In this document: positions 1 through 5,901 of the stretch, in pieces
Numbering within the stretch: the first letter of the stretch is position 1
Layout of the letters: each line of letters opens with the position of its first letter
Source: Saprospiraceae bacterium
GTDB taxonomy: Bacteria; Bacteroidota; Bacteroidia; Chitinophagales; Saprospiraceae
Assembly: GCA_020630895.1 (NCBI GenBank)
Contig: JAHDII010000177.1
Span: 1 to 6,870, forward strand
Reading direction: 5' to 3'
DNA: 6,870 nt
Program-made: the position numbers and the translations under genes
The notes under the pieces: model-generated
What the model was told of the DNA's origin: nothing
Databases searched by the model: none
The model's input: only the letters and a program-made list of their open reading frames with translations

Positions 1-265
1 AACCAGCATTATTAATTAAAATATCTACATTTTTAAGCCTATCATCTAAAGAATTCATAGCTTGTTTACAAGCATCCAAATTTCTGACATCAAATTCTAA
101 TGCTTCTACAGAAATTCCATATTTACTTTCTAATTCTTCTTTTACTAAAGCCAATCGTTCTGCACGTCTTCCTGTAATAATTAAATGATGTCCTTTTTCT
201 GCAAATATTTCTGCTGTAGCTCTTCCTATACCAGAAGTAGCTCCTGTAATAAAAGCAATAGGAAT
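1..265 (-). other. SDR Rossmann half (residues 734-821, continues outside window)
   Basis: Residues 734-821 show the classical SDR nucleotide-binding pattern. A beta strand (IPIAFI) leads into TGATSGIG (740-747), followed by a helix. The strand HHLIITGRR ends in two arginines that usually select NADP(H). FDV then provides the adenine-ring aspartate, and VDILINNAG (813-821) is the central strand motif. The spacing of 78 residues from the glycine-rich loop to NNAG is normal for the family. About 150-170 further residues, including the catalytic Ser, Tyr and Lys, are expected beyond the left edge. Confidence 0.92.
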
Positions 266-2464
266 TGTTTTAGTTTCAGGAATATTTATAATTTCTTCTT
301 GAACCTTTTCTTGTTCAATATTTTCTTCTTTTTCTATTTTTACAATATCATTGTCAGAAGGTGTAAGTTCATCATTGATCACTAATAAATCATTTTGTAT
401 ATTTTTATTAGTGATGATTGAAGATAATTCAAATGGATCTTTTTCTTCTTTTTTGTCTTCTAAATTTTCAAAAATAGAATTATCTTCATTTAATATTTCA
501 TCAATTTCTATTTCAGAAATATCTTCTTCTGTAATATTAAAAATATATTTATCTACTTGGAATGCTTCATCATTTTTTTCTGTTCTTAATTCAGAATTAA
601 TTTGAAAAGCATCATAATAATATTGAGCCGCTAATTTTGGTTTTCCTAATTCATAATATAAAACGGCAATATCATAATTAGCAAAAGGATGATTTGGTTC
701 TTTTTGAATAACCTTTTGAAATGTTTTTAAGGCTTTTTTAGATTTTCCTAATTTATCGTGTAATAGAACTGCATATTGATATAATGCATCGGTATTATTT
801 GAATCTTTTTCGTAAGCAATTTTAAAATGTTTGGCTGCTTTTTTAGTTTTATTTTTAAATTGATTGTCTAATAAAGAAGCAAGTTTAAAATGAACACCAG
901 GATAGTTTTCATCTACTTCAATTGCGGCAAGATAATATTTTAGACTATTCGCATAATCTTCTTCTACTTCTGAAAATTCAGCTAAACGCATCAACGTTTC
1001 AACATCATTTTTATTAGATTTTAAAATAATTTTTAATTGATCAATGGCTTCATTATAATTTTGAATTTTATCTGCTAAAATCATAGCATATTCATAACGA
1101 AACTCTGAATTTTCAGGTTCTAATTCTATATTTTCTTTTAGCATTTTTAATGCTGAAAGTGTATCTTCTTTTTCAAGAGCATCTTTAATATTTTCGATGG
1201 GAGTTATCGTGTTTTCTTCTATTATTAATTCTTTTTCTTCTTCTTGCTGTTCTATATTTTTTGTAATATCTTTTTCTAAATTTTCATCATTAATGATAGA
1301 AGAAATATTTTGATTTTCTTTAGTAGGAATATCATCTTCAAATAAAGAAATTAATAAATCATAAGAAGATTTATCTTCATAAGAAAGACCTTCTTTTTCA
1401 AATTCTAAAATTTCTTTTTCTAATTTATTATCTTCTTCTTTTTCCTCTTCTACAGTTTCTTGAATTACATCATCAATTGATTTTTTTTCAATTTTAATTT
1501 CTTCTTTTTTATCTATATTATCTTCTTCTAATTCTTTTTTATAATCAGCTACTTTAGAAAGTAAATCTTTTTTAGGATTTAATTCAGCATCTGGAGTAAT
1601 GATATTTTTTTCTTCAAAAAGTTCATCAATTTTGCTTTCCTCAATTTCAATTTTTTCGATAATTTCTTTTTCTGTATCTAATTCTTTTGTAATAACATCT
1701 TCTTGAATTTGAATATTTTTATCATGCCCATTACCATTAATTTTTTCTTTTATATCAAATCCATTTTCAGAAATAATATTTTCATTGTTTGGCAAAAGAT
1801 TGATTCCTGGAATATCTGCTACATTTAGATTAACAGCAGAGCTATCTAATTGAAGCGGTTCCATTTGAGCATCTCTAATATTAGAATATAAATTATTCCA
1901 ATTGGCATGTCTGAAAAATGCTTCAAAATTAGATTGATGCAAGTTTTCGAAATGATGAGGATTAGTAGTTCTCAAAATTCTTAAAAATTCAGCAATATCA
2001 GAAGAGATAGAACGCACAATACTTAATTCATCATTAAAGTTTTGATCTTTAGCTACTTCAGAATTATTTCTTGCTTTTCTCATGTCAAGATATTGATCTT
2101 GCCAAAAATTCATATAAGGAATAATATCACTTACTCTTTCAAATTTTGTAGGGCGATAATCAATTCCTCCAAGAGCATTTATAGATTTTCCATCAGTAAT
2201 AATTGGAAATGTTTTATTTTTTAAATTAGGATTTTGAAGAAAATTTAATGCTTCATACATACATTCTTTAGACTTCAAAAAATTATCACTAATGAGAAGA
2301 ATAATAGGAGCTGAAGAATTAGAGCTAAAAGCTTTATATTCTTCCATTCGTTTTTCTATGGTTCTAGTACTGTGGATAAATTCTACTCCAGCTTTTCCAA
2401 TATTAGTAGCAATATTTTGAGCAACATTGCTATTTTTATCACAATAAACTAAAAAGGCTTGCAT
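1..2464 (-). CDS. TIR-like / TPR / short-chain dehydrogenase fusion protein (3' end beyond window)
   Basis: This is an open frame of 821 complete codons running off the left edge. ATG at 2464 is the start, because an in-frame TAG lies directly upstream at 2465-2467. Residues 1-92 fit a TIR fold: strand AFLVYC (3-8), a helix, VEFIHS, a helix, strand APIILLIS (52-59), SDNFLKSKECMYE (59-71) and FPIITD (86-91). Glu71 occupies the place of the TIR NADase glutamate. Residues 100-200 look helical (YMNFWQDQYLDMRK at 117-130). Residues 230-422 are a Glu/Lys/Asp-rich linker. Residues 424-624 hold about six TPRs of 33-36 residues. Residues 625-733 are a second acidic linker. From about 734 an SDR begins, with TGATSGIG at 740-747, TGRR at 764-767 (basic residues favour NADPH), a D-V pair at 792-793 and NNAG at 818-821. 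The SDR part resembles the YdfG/3-hydroxy-acid dehydrogenase group. Its YxxxK active site lies outside the window. No signal peptide is visible, so it is probably cytoplasmic. The substrate is unknown. Confidence 0.88.
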   Translation of the reverse strand, partial: MQAFLVYCDKNSNVAQNIATNIGKAGVEFIHSTRTIEKRMEEYKAFSSNSSAPIILLISDNFLKSKECMYEALNFLQNPNLKNKTFPIITDGKSINALGGIDYRPTKFERVSDIIPYMNFWQDQYLDMRKARNNSEVAKDQNFNDELSIVRSISSDIAEFLRILRTTNPHHFENLHQSNFEAFFRHANWNNLYSNIRDAQMEPLQLDSSAVNLNVADIPGINLLPNNENIISENGFDIKEKINGNGHDKNIQIQEDVITKELDTEKEIIEKIEIEESKIDELFEEKNIITPDAELNPKKDLLSKVADYKKELEEDNIDKKEEIKIEKKSIDDVIQETVEEEKEEDNKLEKEILEFEKEGLSYEDKSSYDLLISLFEDDIPTKENQNISSIINDENLEKDITKNIEQQEEEKELIIEENTITPIENIKDALEKEDTLSALKMLKENIELEPENSEFRYEYAMILADKIQNYNEAIDQLKIILKSNKNDVETLMRLAEFSEVEEDYANSLKYYLAAIEVDENYPGVHFKLASLLDNQFKNKTKKAAKHFKIAYEKDSNNTDALYQYAVLLHDKLGKSKKALKTFQKVIQKEPNHPFANYDIAVLYYELGKPKLAAQYYYDAFQINSELRTEKNDEAFQVDKYIFNITEEDISEIEIDEILNEDNSIFENLEDKKEEKDPFELSSIITNKNIQNDLLVINDELTPSDNDIVKIEKEENIEQEKVQEEIINIPETKTIPIAFITGATSGIGRATAEIFAEKGHHLIITGRRAERLALVKEELESKYGISVEALEFDVRNLDACKQAMNSLDDRLKNVDILINNAG
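378..415. repeat. 12-bp perfect inverted repeat inside the second linker
   Basis: ATCACTAATAAA at 378-389 is the exact reverse complement of TTTATTAGTGAT at 404-415, with a 14-base loop. It lies inside the coding sequence, between the TPR and SDR parts, and encodes part of SSIITNKNIQNDLLVINDE. In mRNA it could form a hairpin of mostly A-U pairs. No function is known. Confidence 0.6.
593..1195 (-). other. TPR array, about six repeats (residues 424-624)
   Basis: Six consecutive helix-turn-helix units of 33-36 residues can be read. They end in ELEPENSE, KSNKNDVE, EVDENYPG, EKDSNNTD, QKEPNHPF and QINSEL. Typical TPR positions are filled: small residues at positions 8 and 20, aromatic residues at 4, 11 and 24 (for example YQYAVLLHDKLGKSKKAL and YDIAVLYYELGKPKLAA), and Pro or Asn at the turn. 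TPRs usually bind other proteins or oligomerise. Here they separate the TIR-like and SDR domains, so they probably act as a scaffold or sensor surface. Confidence 0.85.
2189..2464 (-). other. TIR-like domain (residues 1-92) of the fusion protein
   Basis: The alternating hydrophobic strands and helices follow TIR order. Strand A is AFLVYC, helix A is about residues 12-25, strand B is VEFIHS, and a BB-loop region at 31-38 is followed by helix B. Strand C is APIILLIS, and helix C carries SKECMYEAL with Glu71. Strand D is FPIITD. The S-x-x-C-x-x-E spacing matches the usual place of the NADase glutamate (Glu642 in human SARM1). Box 1 is divergent: no acidic residue precedes the first strand, and CDKN follows it. 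The BB loop has no RD-x-x-PG motif. The fold assignment is by pattern only, and NADase activity is inferred from one residue. Confidence 0.68.
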
Positions 2465-2561
2465 CTATGGTATTAATTTGAATATGTTTGCTAATTAAAT
2501 AAGAATAGGTTTTAGAACGTTTTTGTTTTCAATGTCAATCCATTAAATATGATCTAAGATA
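2465..2561 (-). promoter_or_regulatory. Intergenic leader of the TIR-TPR-SDR gene, possible weak promoter
   Basis: This 97-base AT-rich gap lies between the lipoprotein gene and the fusion gene. On the minus strand a TTG (2532 to 2530) is followed after 22 bases by TATTCTTA (2507 to 2500). That is a partial match to the Bacteroidota -33/-7 pattern (TTTG, then TAnnTTTG). A TTGACA also occurs at 2538 to 2533, but with a poor -10 partner. No terminator hairpin followed by a T-run is visible after the lipoprotein gene, so read-through is possible. Confidence 0.2.
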
Positions 2562-3899
2562 CTAATCCTTTGTCATGTTTTGAATGAATTGATGAAATTC
2601 TTTTTCAAAATCTTTAAATTTTGAAGTAGCAGGGCCCGAAAATCCTGTATGTATTTTTAGAACTTTATCATTTTGATCTAAGAATATCATTGTGGGATAT
2701 GAAATTATTTTATTGAGCATGGGCAATCTTTCAGAAGCTTCTGTTTTACTTGAATTCCCTGCTAAAAGAACTTCATAAGGAACATCAAACCTTTTTTTGA
2801 ATGTATTGATGGCTTTGAATGCTTTTTCTTGATTCTTATGTTTTTCAAAAGCTAAGGCAATCACTTCAAGATTAGGGATAGGATTTTCTTTTAGATATTG
2901 AGTTAAAAATTCTGTTTCATCTGCACAATTAGGGCACCATGTTCCAATAATTTGAACAATTTTATTTTTTCCTTTATACTTTTCATCCGTTAGAGAAACA
3001 ATTTTTCCTGAAGTATTGGTAAAAGAAAAAGATAGTTTGTCATATCCTTCTTTAAGATAGGTTAATTCATTGGGATTTGTAAGCGTTGCTTTATCATTTC
3101 GTTTGGCAGTCCAAAGTGTTTGATAATGCTTACCACTTCTAAAAGAACCCAAGATATTTTTATCTTCATCAATTTTAGCAGCAAATAAAAAAGCATGAGA
3201 GCCATCGAAACAAGATAAATATACTTTATCATCTTGTATTGTTCCTTCTAAAAATCTAAAATCACCTGTTTCAGTTAAGAAAGTACCTGTAAGATAATTT
3301 CCATTTTGTTGAAATTCTCCAATAGCAGGATATGTATCTTCAGTATCAATACCAAAAAGGACTTCCCATTTCCCAGAAATATCAATTTTGGGTGTTTTCT
3401 TTAAGGTAGAAAATCTGTGGGCATCTCCTTGTTTTGCCAAAAATTTAATTCTATAATTTTCTTTTGTTTCTACAATCCAATATCCTTCAATAATATTTTC
3501 TTGATAATATGCTTTGATATAAGAATCATAATGAGGAAAATCAATAATAATGGTTTTTCTTCCTGCAACTGAATCTATTCCTAGAATAATATTTTCTTTT
3601 GGAACATTAATTTTTTCTGTACCATTAATAATTTCGATATGAAAATCATCTTTAGTATCATAAATCACATCAAAAATAAAAGGAATTTCTCCTTGGGTGA
3701 CCTCATCAAACTTGAGCGTTTCCTTATCTTTAGGTTTTGCATCTGTATTTAGAGGTTTGATTACTCCATCTAAATTGAGTGTGGCTCTCCATTTCCCTGC
3801 TGGAATTCCTGTAAATTGTTCAGGTACTGATACACATGATGTATATCCTATCCATGTTAGGATAGTGAATAAAAAAATAGACTTAGTGAAGCGTTTCAT
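2562..3899 (-). CDS. TlpA-like thioredoxin-domain lipoprotein
   Basis: This is a 445-residue predicted envelope protein. The N-terminus MKRFTKSIFLFTILTWIGYTSC has a basic start, a hydrophobic core and a Cys22 lipobox of the relaxed Bacteroidota type (YTSC), so it is probably a lipoprotein facing the periplasm. Residues 35-265 look beta-rich, in two units starting GKWRATLNLDG (35-45) and SGKWEVLFGID (175-185). The second contains the conserved-looking patches NYLTGTFLTETGDFRFLEG (201-219) and LSCFDGSHAFLF (228-239). Residues 290-445 form a thioredoxin fold with redox motif WCPNC (321-325) and cis-proline region SYPTMIFLD (400-408). TlpA/ResA-type proteins reduce or exchange disulfides outside the cytoplasm, but the partner here is unknown. 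The gene starts five bases after the 175-residue gene's stop, so the two are probably cotranscribed. Confidence 0.9.
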   Translation of the reverse strand: MKRFTKSIFLFTILTWIGYTSCVSVPEQFTGIPAGKWRATLNLDGVIKPLNTDAKPKDKETLKFDEVTQGEIPFIFDVIYDTKDDFHIEIINGTEKINVPKENIILGIDSVAGRKTIIIDFPHYDSYIKAYYQENIIEGYWIVETKENYRIKFLAKQGDAHRFSTLKKTPKIDISGKWEVLFGIDTEDTYPAIGEFQQNGNYLTGTFLTETGDFRFLEGTIQDDKVYLSCFDGSHAFLFAAKIDEDKNILGSFRSGKHYQTLWTAKRNDKATLTNPNELTYLKEGYDKLSFSFTNTSGKIVSLTDEKYKGKNKIVQIIGTWCPNCADETEFLTQYLKENPIPNLEVIALAFEKHKNQEKAFKAINTFKKRFDVPYEVLLAGNSSKTEASERLPMLNKIISYPTMIFLDQNDKVLKIHTGFSGPATSKFKDFEKEFHQFIQNMTKD

Positions 3900-3904
3900 A
3901 GCTT

Positions 3905-4432
3905 TTATTTTGACGATTCTCCCCTAAATTGATCGTCTTTATTTTTAAATAATACGTTAAAAGTTGTGAGGCTTCCGTAGATACGTGTTATGTATTGTTG
4001 CAAATTTACCTTTTCTTCATCAGAAAGTGAACTACTATTGATTCTTTGTTCCATAACTCTTAATCGATCTCTTACCATTACTATTTTATGGAAGAAGGCT
4101 TCAATAGGAATCTCTTTAGCTTTAAGTTCCTGATCCTTAGGTTGTAAAGACATCGTTCCGCCTACCCATTTACTTCCTAAATCGATGACTTCATCAACTG
4201 CATTATATGTTCTTAAAATTTTAATTAGTGCTTTTTCTGCATCAGAAAATGTAACACTTCCTTCTGGAGTAATTTTTTCGATGATTTCCCATTTGTCATA
4301 AACTTTGCCTACATCTTTCAATCCATAAGTTACAAAACTTACTTGATAAGCGGCAGCATTTACTTTTACAATTACTCCATTACCATAAGCTGGATGTTTC
4401 ACTCTAGAACCAATTCCTAATAATTCACTCAT
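3905..4432 (-). CDS. Conserved hypothetical protein with SH3/Tudor-like N-terminus
   Basis: This 175-residue protein has no signal peptide or membrane segment. Residues 6-52 begin GIGSRVKHPAYGNGVIVKV and continue with alternating strands to WEIIE. This resembles the small SH3/Tudor-like barrel at the C-terminus of UvrD/PcrA helicases and the N-terminus of CarD, which bind RNA polymerase or nucleic-acid partners. Residues 60-100 form a middle segment with LGSKWVGGTMSLQP. Residues 105-165 look helical and very ordered (IPIEAFFHKIVMVRDRLRVM at 108-127, then LQQYITRIYGSLTTFNVLFK at 144-163). I associate this type with Bacteroidota proteins of unknown function, from memory only. The start ATG follows an in-frame TAA at 4442-4444. 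A transcription or DNA-repair role is only a guess from the barrel-like segment. Confidence 0.85.
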   Translation of the reverse strand: MSELLGIGSRVKHPAYGNGVIVKVNAAAYQVSFVTYGLKDVGKVYDKWEIIEKITPEGSVTFSDAEKALIKILRTYNAVDEVIDLGSKWVGGTMSLQPKDQELKAKEIPIEAFFHKIVMVRDRLRVMEQRINSSSLSDEEKVNLQQYITRIYGSLTTFNVLFKNKDDQFRGESSK

Positions 4433-4469
4433 TTTTGATATTTAAATTAATAATAAAAAATTGATACAT

Positions 4470-4477
4470 CAAAAATA
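4470..4477 (-). promoter_or_regulatory. Possible Bacteroidota -7 promoter element
   Basis: The minus strand reads TATTTTTG, matching the TAnnTTTG consensus used by the Bacteroidota primary sigma factor. It lies 37 bases before the ATG at 4432, leaving a 5' leader of about 30 bases. No clear TTTG -33 element is present at the expected distance, so support is weak. The palindrome at 4496-4523 would sit just upstream, in the operator or activator position. Confidence 0.25.
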
Positions 4478-4478
4478 A

Positions 4479-4572
4479 TGCTAATATAGCAGATTTCTCT
4501 TTAGATACTAGTACTTAAAGAGAATGGGAGTATGTTCAACATTTATGTTATTTCTCTAACATCCCAAATTCT
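4479..4572 (-). terminator. Inverted-repeat cluster, candidate end of the upstream operon
   Basis: Three hairpin-capable elements follow the stop codon at 4593 on the minus strand. The first, at 4521-4572, pairs AGAAT, GGG and ATGTT with AACAT, CCC and ATTCT, with small bulges. The second is the 28-base palindrome at 4496-4523. The third, at 4479-4491, is a five-base stem (TGCTA/TAGCA) followed on the minus strand by TTATTTTT, the only element with a T-rich tail. All stems are AT-rich, so this is not a classic GC-rich terminator, but its position fits transcript termination or 3'-end protection. Confidence 0.35.
4496..4523. repeat. 28-bp near-perfect palindrome
   Basis: Arms TCTCTTTA (4496-4503) and TAAAGAGA (4516-4523) flank the central self-complementary TACTAGTA (4506-4513). 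Only two base-pair positions on each side (4504-4505 against 4514-4515) break symmetry. The lack of an unpaired loop is more typical of a dimeric protein-binding site than of a terminator. It sits 64-91 bases upstream of the start of the 175-residue gene. Confidence 0.6.
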
Positions 4573-4592
4573 AGTAAATAATTGAATTTTGA

Positions 4593-5333
4593 TTAATAAT
4601 ATTTATTATAAATTCTCTTTTCTAATTTTTTCAATAAATTGTTTTTTAATTTTTTTATTTCATCTGTCTGCTCTTGACGAAGATAATAATCAGTTAATAA
4701 TTTGATATAATTGACAAAAACATCGTCCGTAGGAACAGGACAAGATTGGAAATCGTAAATATTTTCTTCAGGTAAATTAAAAAATGCACCACCAGTTGTA
4801 TGATTGATTCGGTCTTTTTCCAATTCATAATTTTTAGCATCAGCAGTTACATCTTGATATTTTTCATTACTGCCATAAATATGAAGTGTCATATATCCTT
4901 TAGTAGAGGGGTTACCCATTTGATGAATCATGGAATTGACTACTTTTATAACTTCTCCTTTTACTAATATTTCTTTTTTAGCAAATTGCAATTCATTTTC
5001 TCTAATTCTATAAATAAAATGATGTGTATTACCGAATACTTGAACTACTCCCCATTGTGTATCACCATGATTATGTATAGAAGAATAATGATTCGGATTC
5101 CAAGACATTGTCATTATTTCAAAATTGCCACCATCATAAATCATTTTTCGCCCATAAGAATCTTCTATTGGATGATTGAAATCTGCGTATGGAAGTAAGT
5201 CTTCTTCTGTTATGTTTGCTTGTTCTACTAGCTTTTTAATATGCGTTGCATTCAAATTTTCATTTTCTTGCATGGCATTAATAATAAGATCTTTAAGTGT
5301 TTCTAATGCTTCTGATAATGTTGTTACTTCCAT
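4593..5333 (-). CDS. Cysteine dioxygenase-family (cupin) enzyme with C-terminal extension
   Basis: This is a 246-residue cytoplasmic protein. Known relatives oxidise cysteine to cysteine sulfinate with O2 at a non-haem iron. Residues 60-155 follow the family pattern. Arg62 (SYGRKMIYDGGN) matches the substrate-carboxylate Arg60 of mammalian CDO. His87 and His89 (SSIHNHGD) and His137 (MIHQMGN) match the three iron ligands. His151 and Tyr153 (TLHIYGS) match His155 and Tyr157. The position of Cys93, which crosslinks to that tyrosine in animals, holds Trp94, so the cofactor should be absent. The protein is longer than the usual roughly 200 residues: residues 160-246 add a segment with TTGGAFFNLPEENIYDFQSC and a charged helical tail. 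The ATG is the first after an in-frame TAG at 5343-5345. It is probably the last gene of an operon, 35 bases after the GNAT gene. Another thiol dioxygenase substrate (for example 3-mercaptopropionate) is possible. Confidence 0.85.
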   Translation of the reverse strand: MEVTTLSEALETLKDLIINAMQENENLNATHIKKLVEQANITEEDLLPYADFNHPIEDSYGRKMIYDGGNFEIMTMSWNPNHYSSIHNHGDTQWGVVQVFGNTHHFIYRIRENELQFAKKEILVKGEVIKVVNSMIHQMGNPSTKGYMTLHIYGSNEKYQDVTADAKNYELEKDRINHTTGGAFFNLPEENIYDFQSCPVPTDDVFVNYIKLLTDYYLRQEQTDEIKKLKNNLLKKLEKRIYNKYY

Positions 5334-5359
5334 GATAATTTTCTAATTTATATTAACTT

Positions 5360-5378
5360 TATTCTATTCTATTCTATT
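5360..5378. repeat. Short TATTC pentanucleotide tandem repeat
   Basis: Three full TATTC units at 5360-5374 and a partial fourth (TATT) at 5375-5378 run across the stop codon of the acetyltransferase gene (5369-5371). The unit is not a multiple of three, so slippage could change the last residues or the stop, but the array is short. Confidence 0.6.
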
Positions 5379-5869
5379 ATATATTGCATAATTACGATAT
5401 CAAGCCAGCGTTCATTTTTAAAGCCAATTTTATTTTGTCTTCCAACAATAGTATAACCTAAATTTTGATTATATAAAATACTTGCTTCATTTTCTGCAAA
5501 AATCTTAGCAACCAAATGTTTATATTTCAATTGTTCACAAATATTTATTAAGTGTTTTTTTATTAAAGTTCCATAGCCTAATCCTGTTTTATTCATAGTT
5601 AAGTATACTGCTGTTTCACAAGTAAAGCGATAACCTTCTCTGTCGCTGTATCTTTTTATAATTCCCCAACCTATATTGATGCCATTTTCTTTTAATACAT
5701 ATAATTTTTCTCTTGAATTGAAATTATCAACCCAAATGGCTATGTCTACTGCTGCTTTCTCTGTTTCATCCATTGTAGCGTTTCCAAGACGAATATATTC
5801 ATTATAAATAGCAGCGATATCTTTATAATCATTTGGATTCGCTTCAATTATTACTACTTCTTTTTCCAT
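5369..5869 (-). CDS. GNAT-family N-acetyltransferase, phosphinothricin acetyltransferase-like
   Basis: This 166-residue protein has the normal length for the PAT/MddA-like group, which transfers acetyl from acetyl-CoA to the amino group of amino-acid analogues such as phosphinothricin or methionine sulfoximine. Family landmarks are IAAIYNEYI with NATMDE near the start (18-35), YRFTCETAVYL (80-90), the acetyl-CoA loop GLGYG (96-100), ENEASILYNQNLGY (126-139) and VGRQNKIGFKNERWLDIVIM (142-161). Together these point to the subgroup rather than just the fold, but the natural substrate cannot be told. The start is secure because an in-frame TAG at 5870-5872 directly precedes the ATG. It lies 32 bases after the deacylase and 35 before the dioxygenase. 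Three TATTC units overlap its stop codon. Confidence 0.88.
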   Translation of the reverse strand: MEKEVVIIEANPNDYKDIAAIYNEYIRLGNATMDETEKAAVDIAIWVDNFNSREKLYVLKENGINIGWGIIKRYSDREGYRFTCETAVYLTMNKTGLGYGTLIKKHLINICEQLKYKHLVAKIFAENEASILYNQNLGYTIVGRQNKIGFKNERWLDIVIMQYIIE

Positions 5870-5901
5870 CTAATATTATATAAAATAATAGCTAAATTTC
5901 C

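Noticed and set aside
185..605. Plus-strand open frames (185-385 and 351-605) rich in Ser, Phe and Asn
   Set aside because: They are antisense to the TIR-TPR-SDR gene, whose minus-strand frame shows clear domain motifs here. Their composition is the mirror of Glu/Lys-rich codons.
1286..1297. 12-base palindrome ATCATTAATGAT
   Set aside because: It lies within a low-complexity AT-rich coding linker where such short palindromes are expected by chance.
2042..2224. Plus-strand open frame of 60 codons
   Set aside because: It lies antisense to the TIR-like domain and its helical extension and has no recognisable motif.
1..2464. Defence island around the TIR-containing gene
   Set aside because: No neighbouring gene in the window is a known defence component; those visible are metabolic, redox or of unknown function. 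The region to the left cannot be seen.
2533..2538. TTGACA on the minus strand as a sigma-70 -35 box
   Set aside because: No acceptable -10 sequence lies 16-18 bases downstream, and this consensus is not typical of Bacteroidota primary promoters.
3697..3927. Plus-strand open frame of 76 codons
   Set aside because: It is antisense to the signal peptide and first beta unit of the lipoprotein and has no sign of coding selection.
4986..5198. Plus-strand open frame of 70 codons
   Set aside because: It is antisense to the cupin core of the dioxygenase, including its iron-ligand motif.
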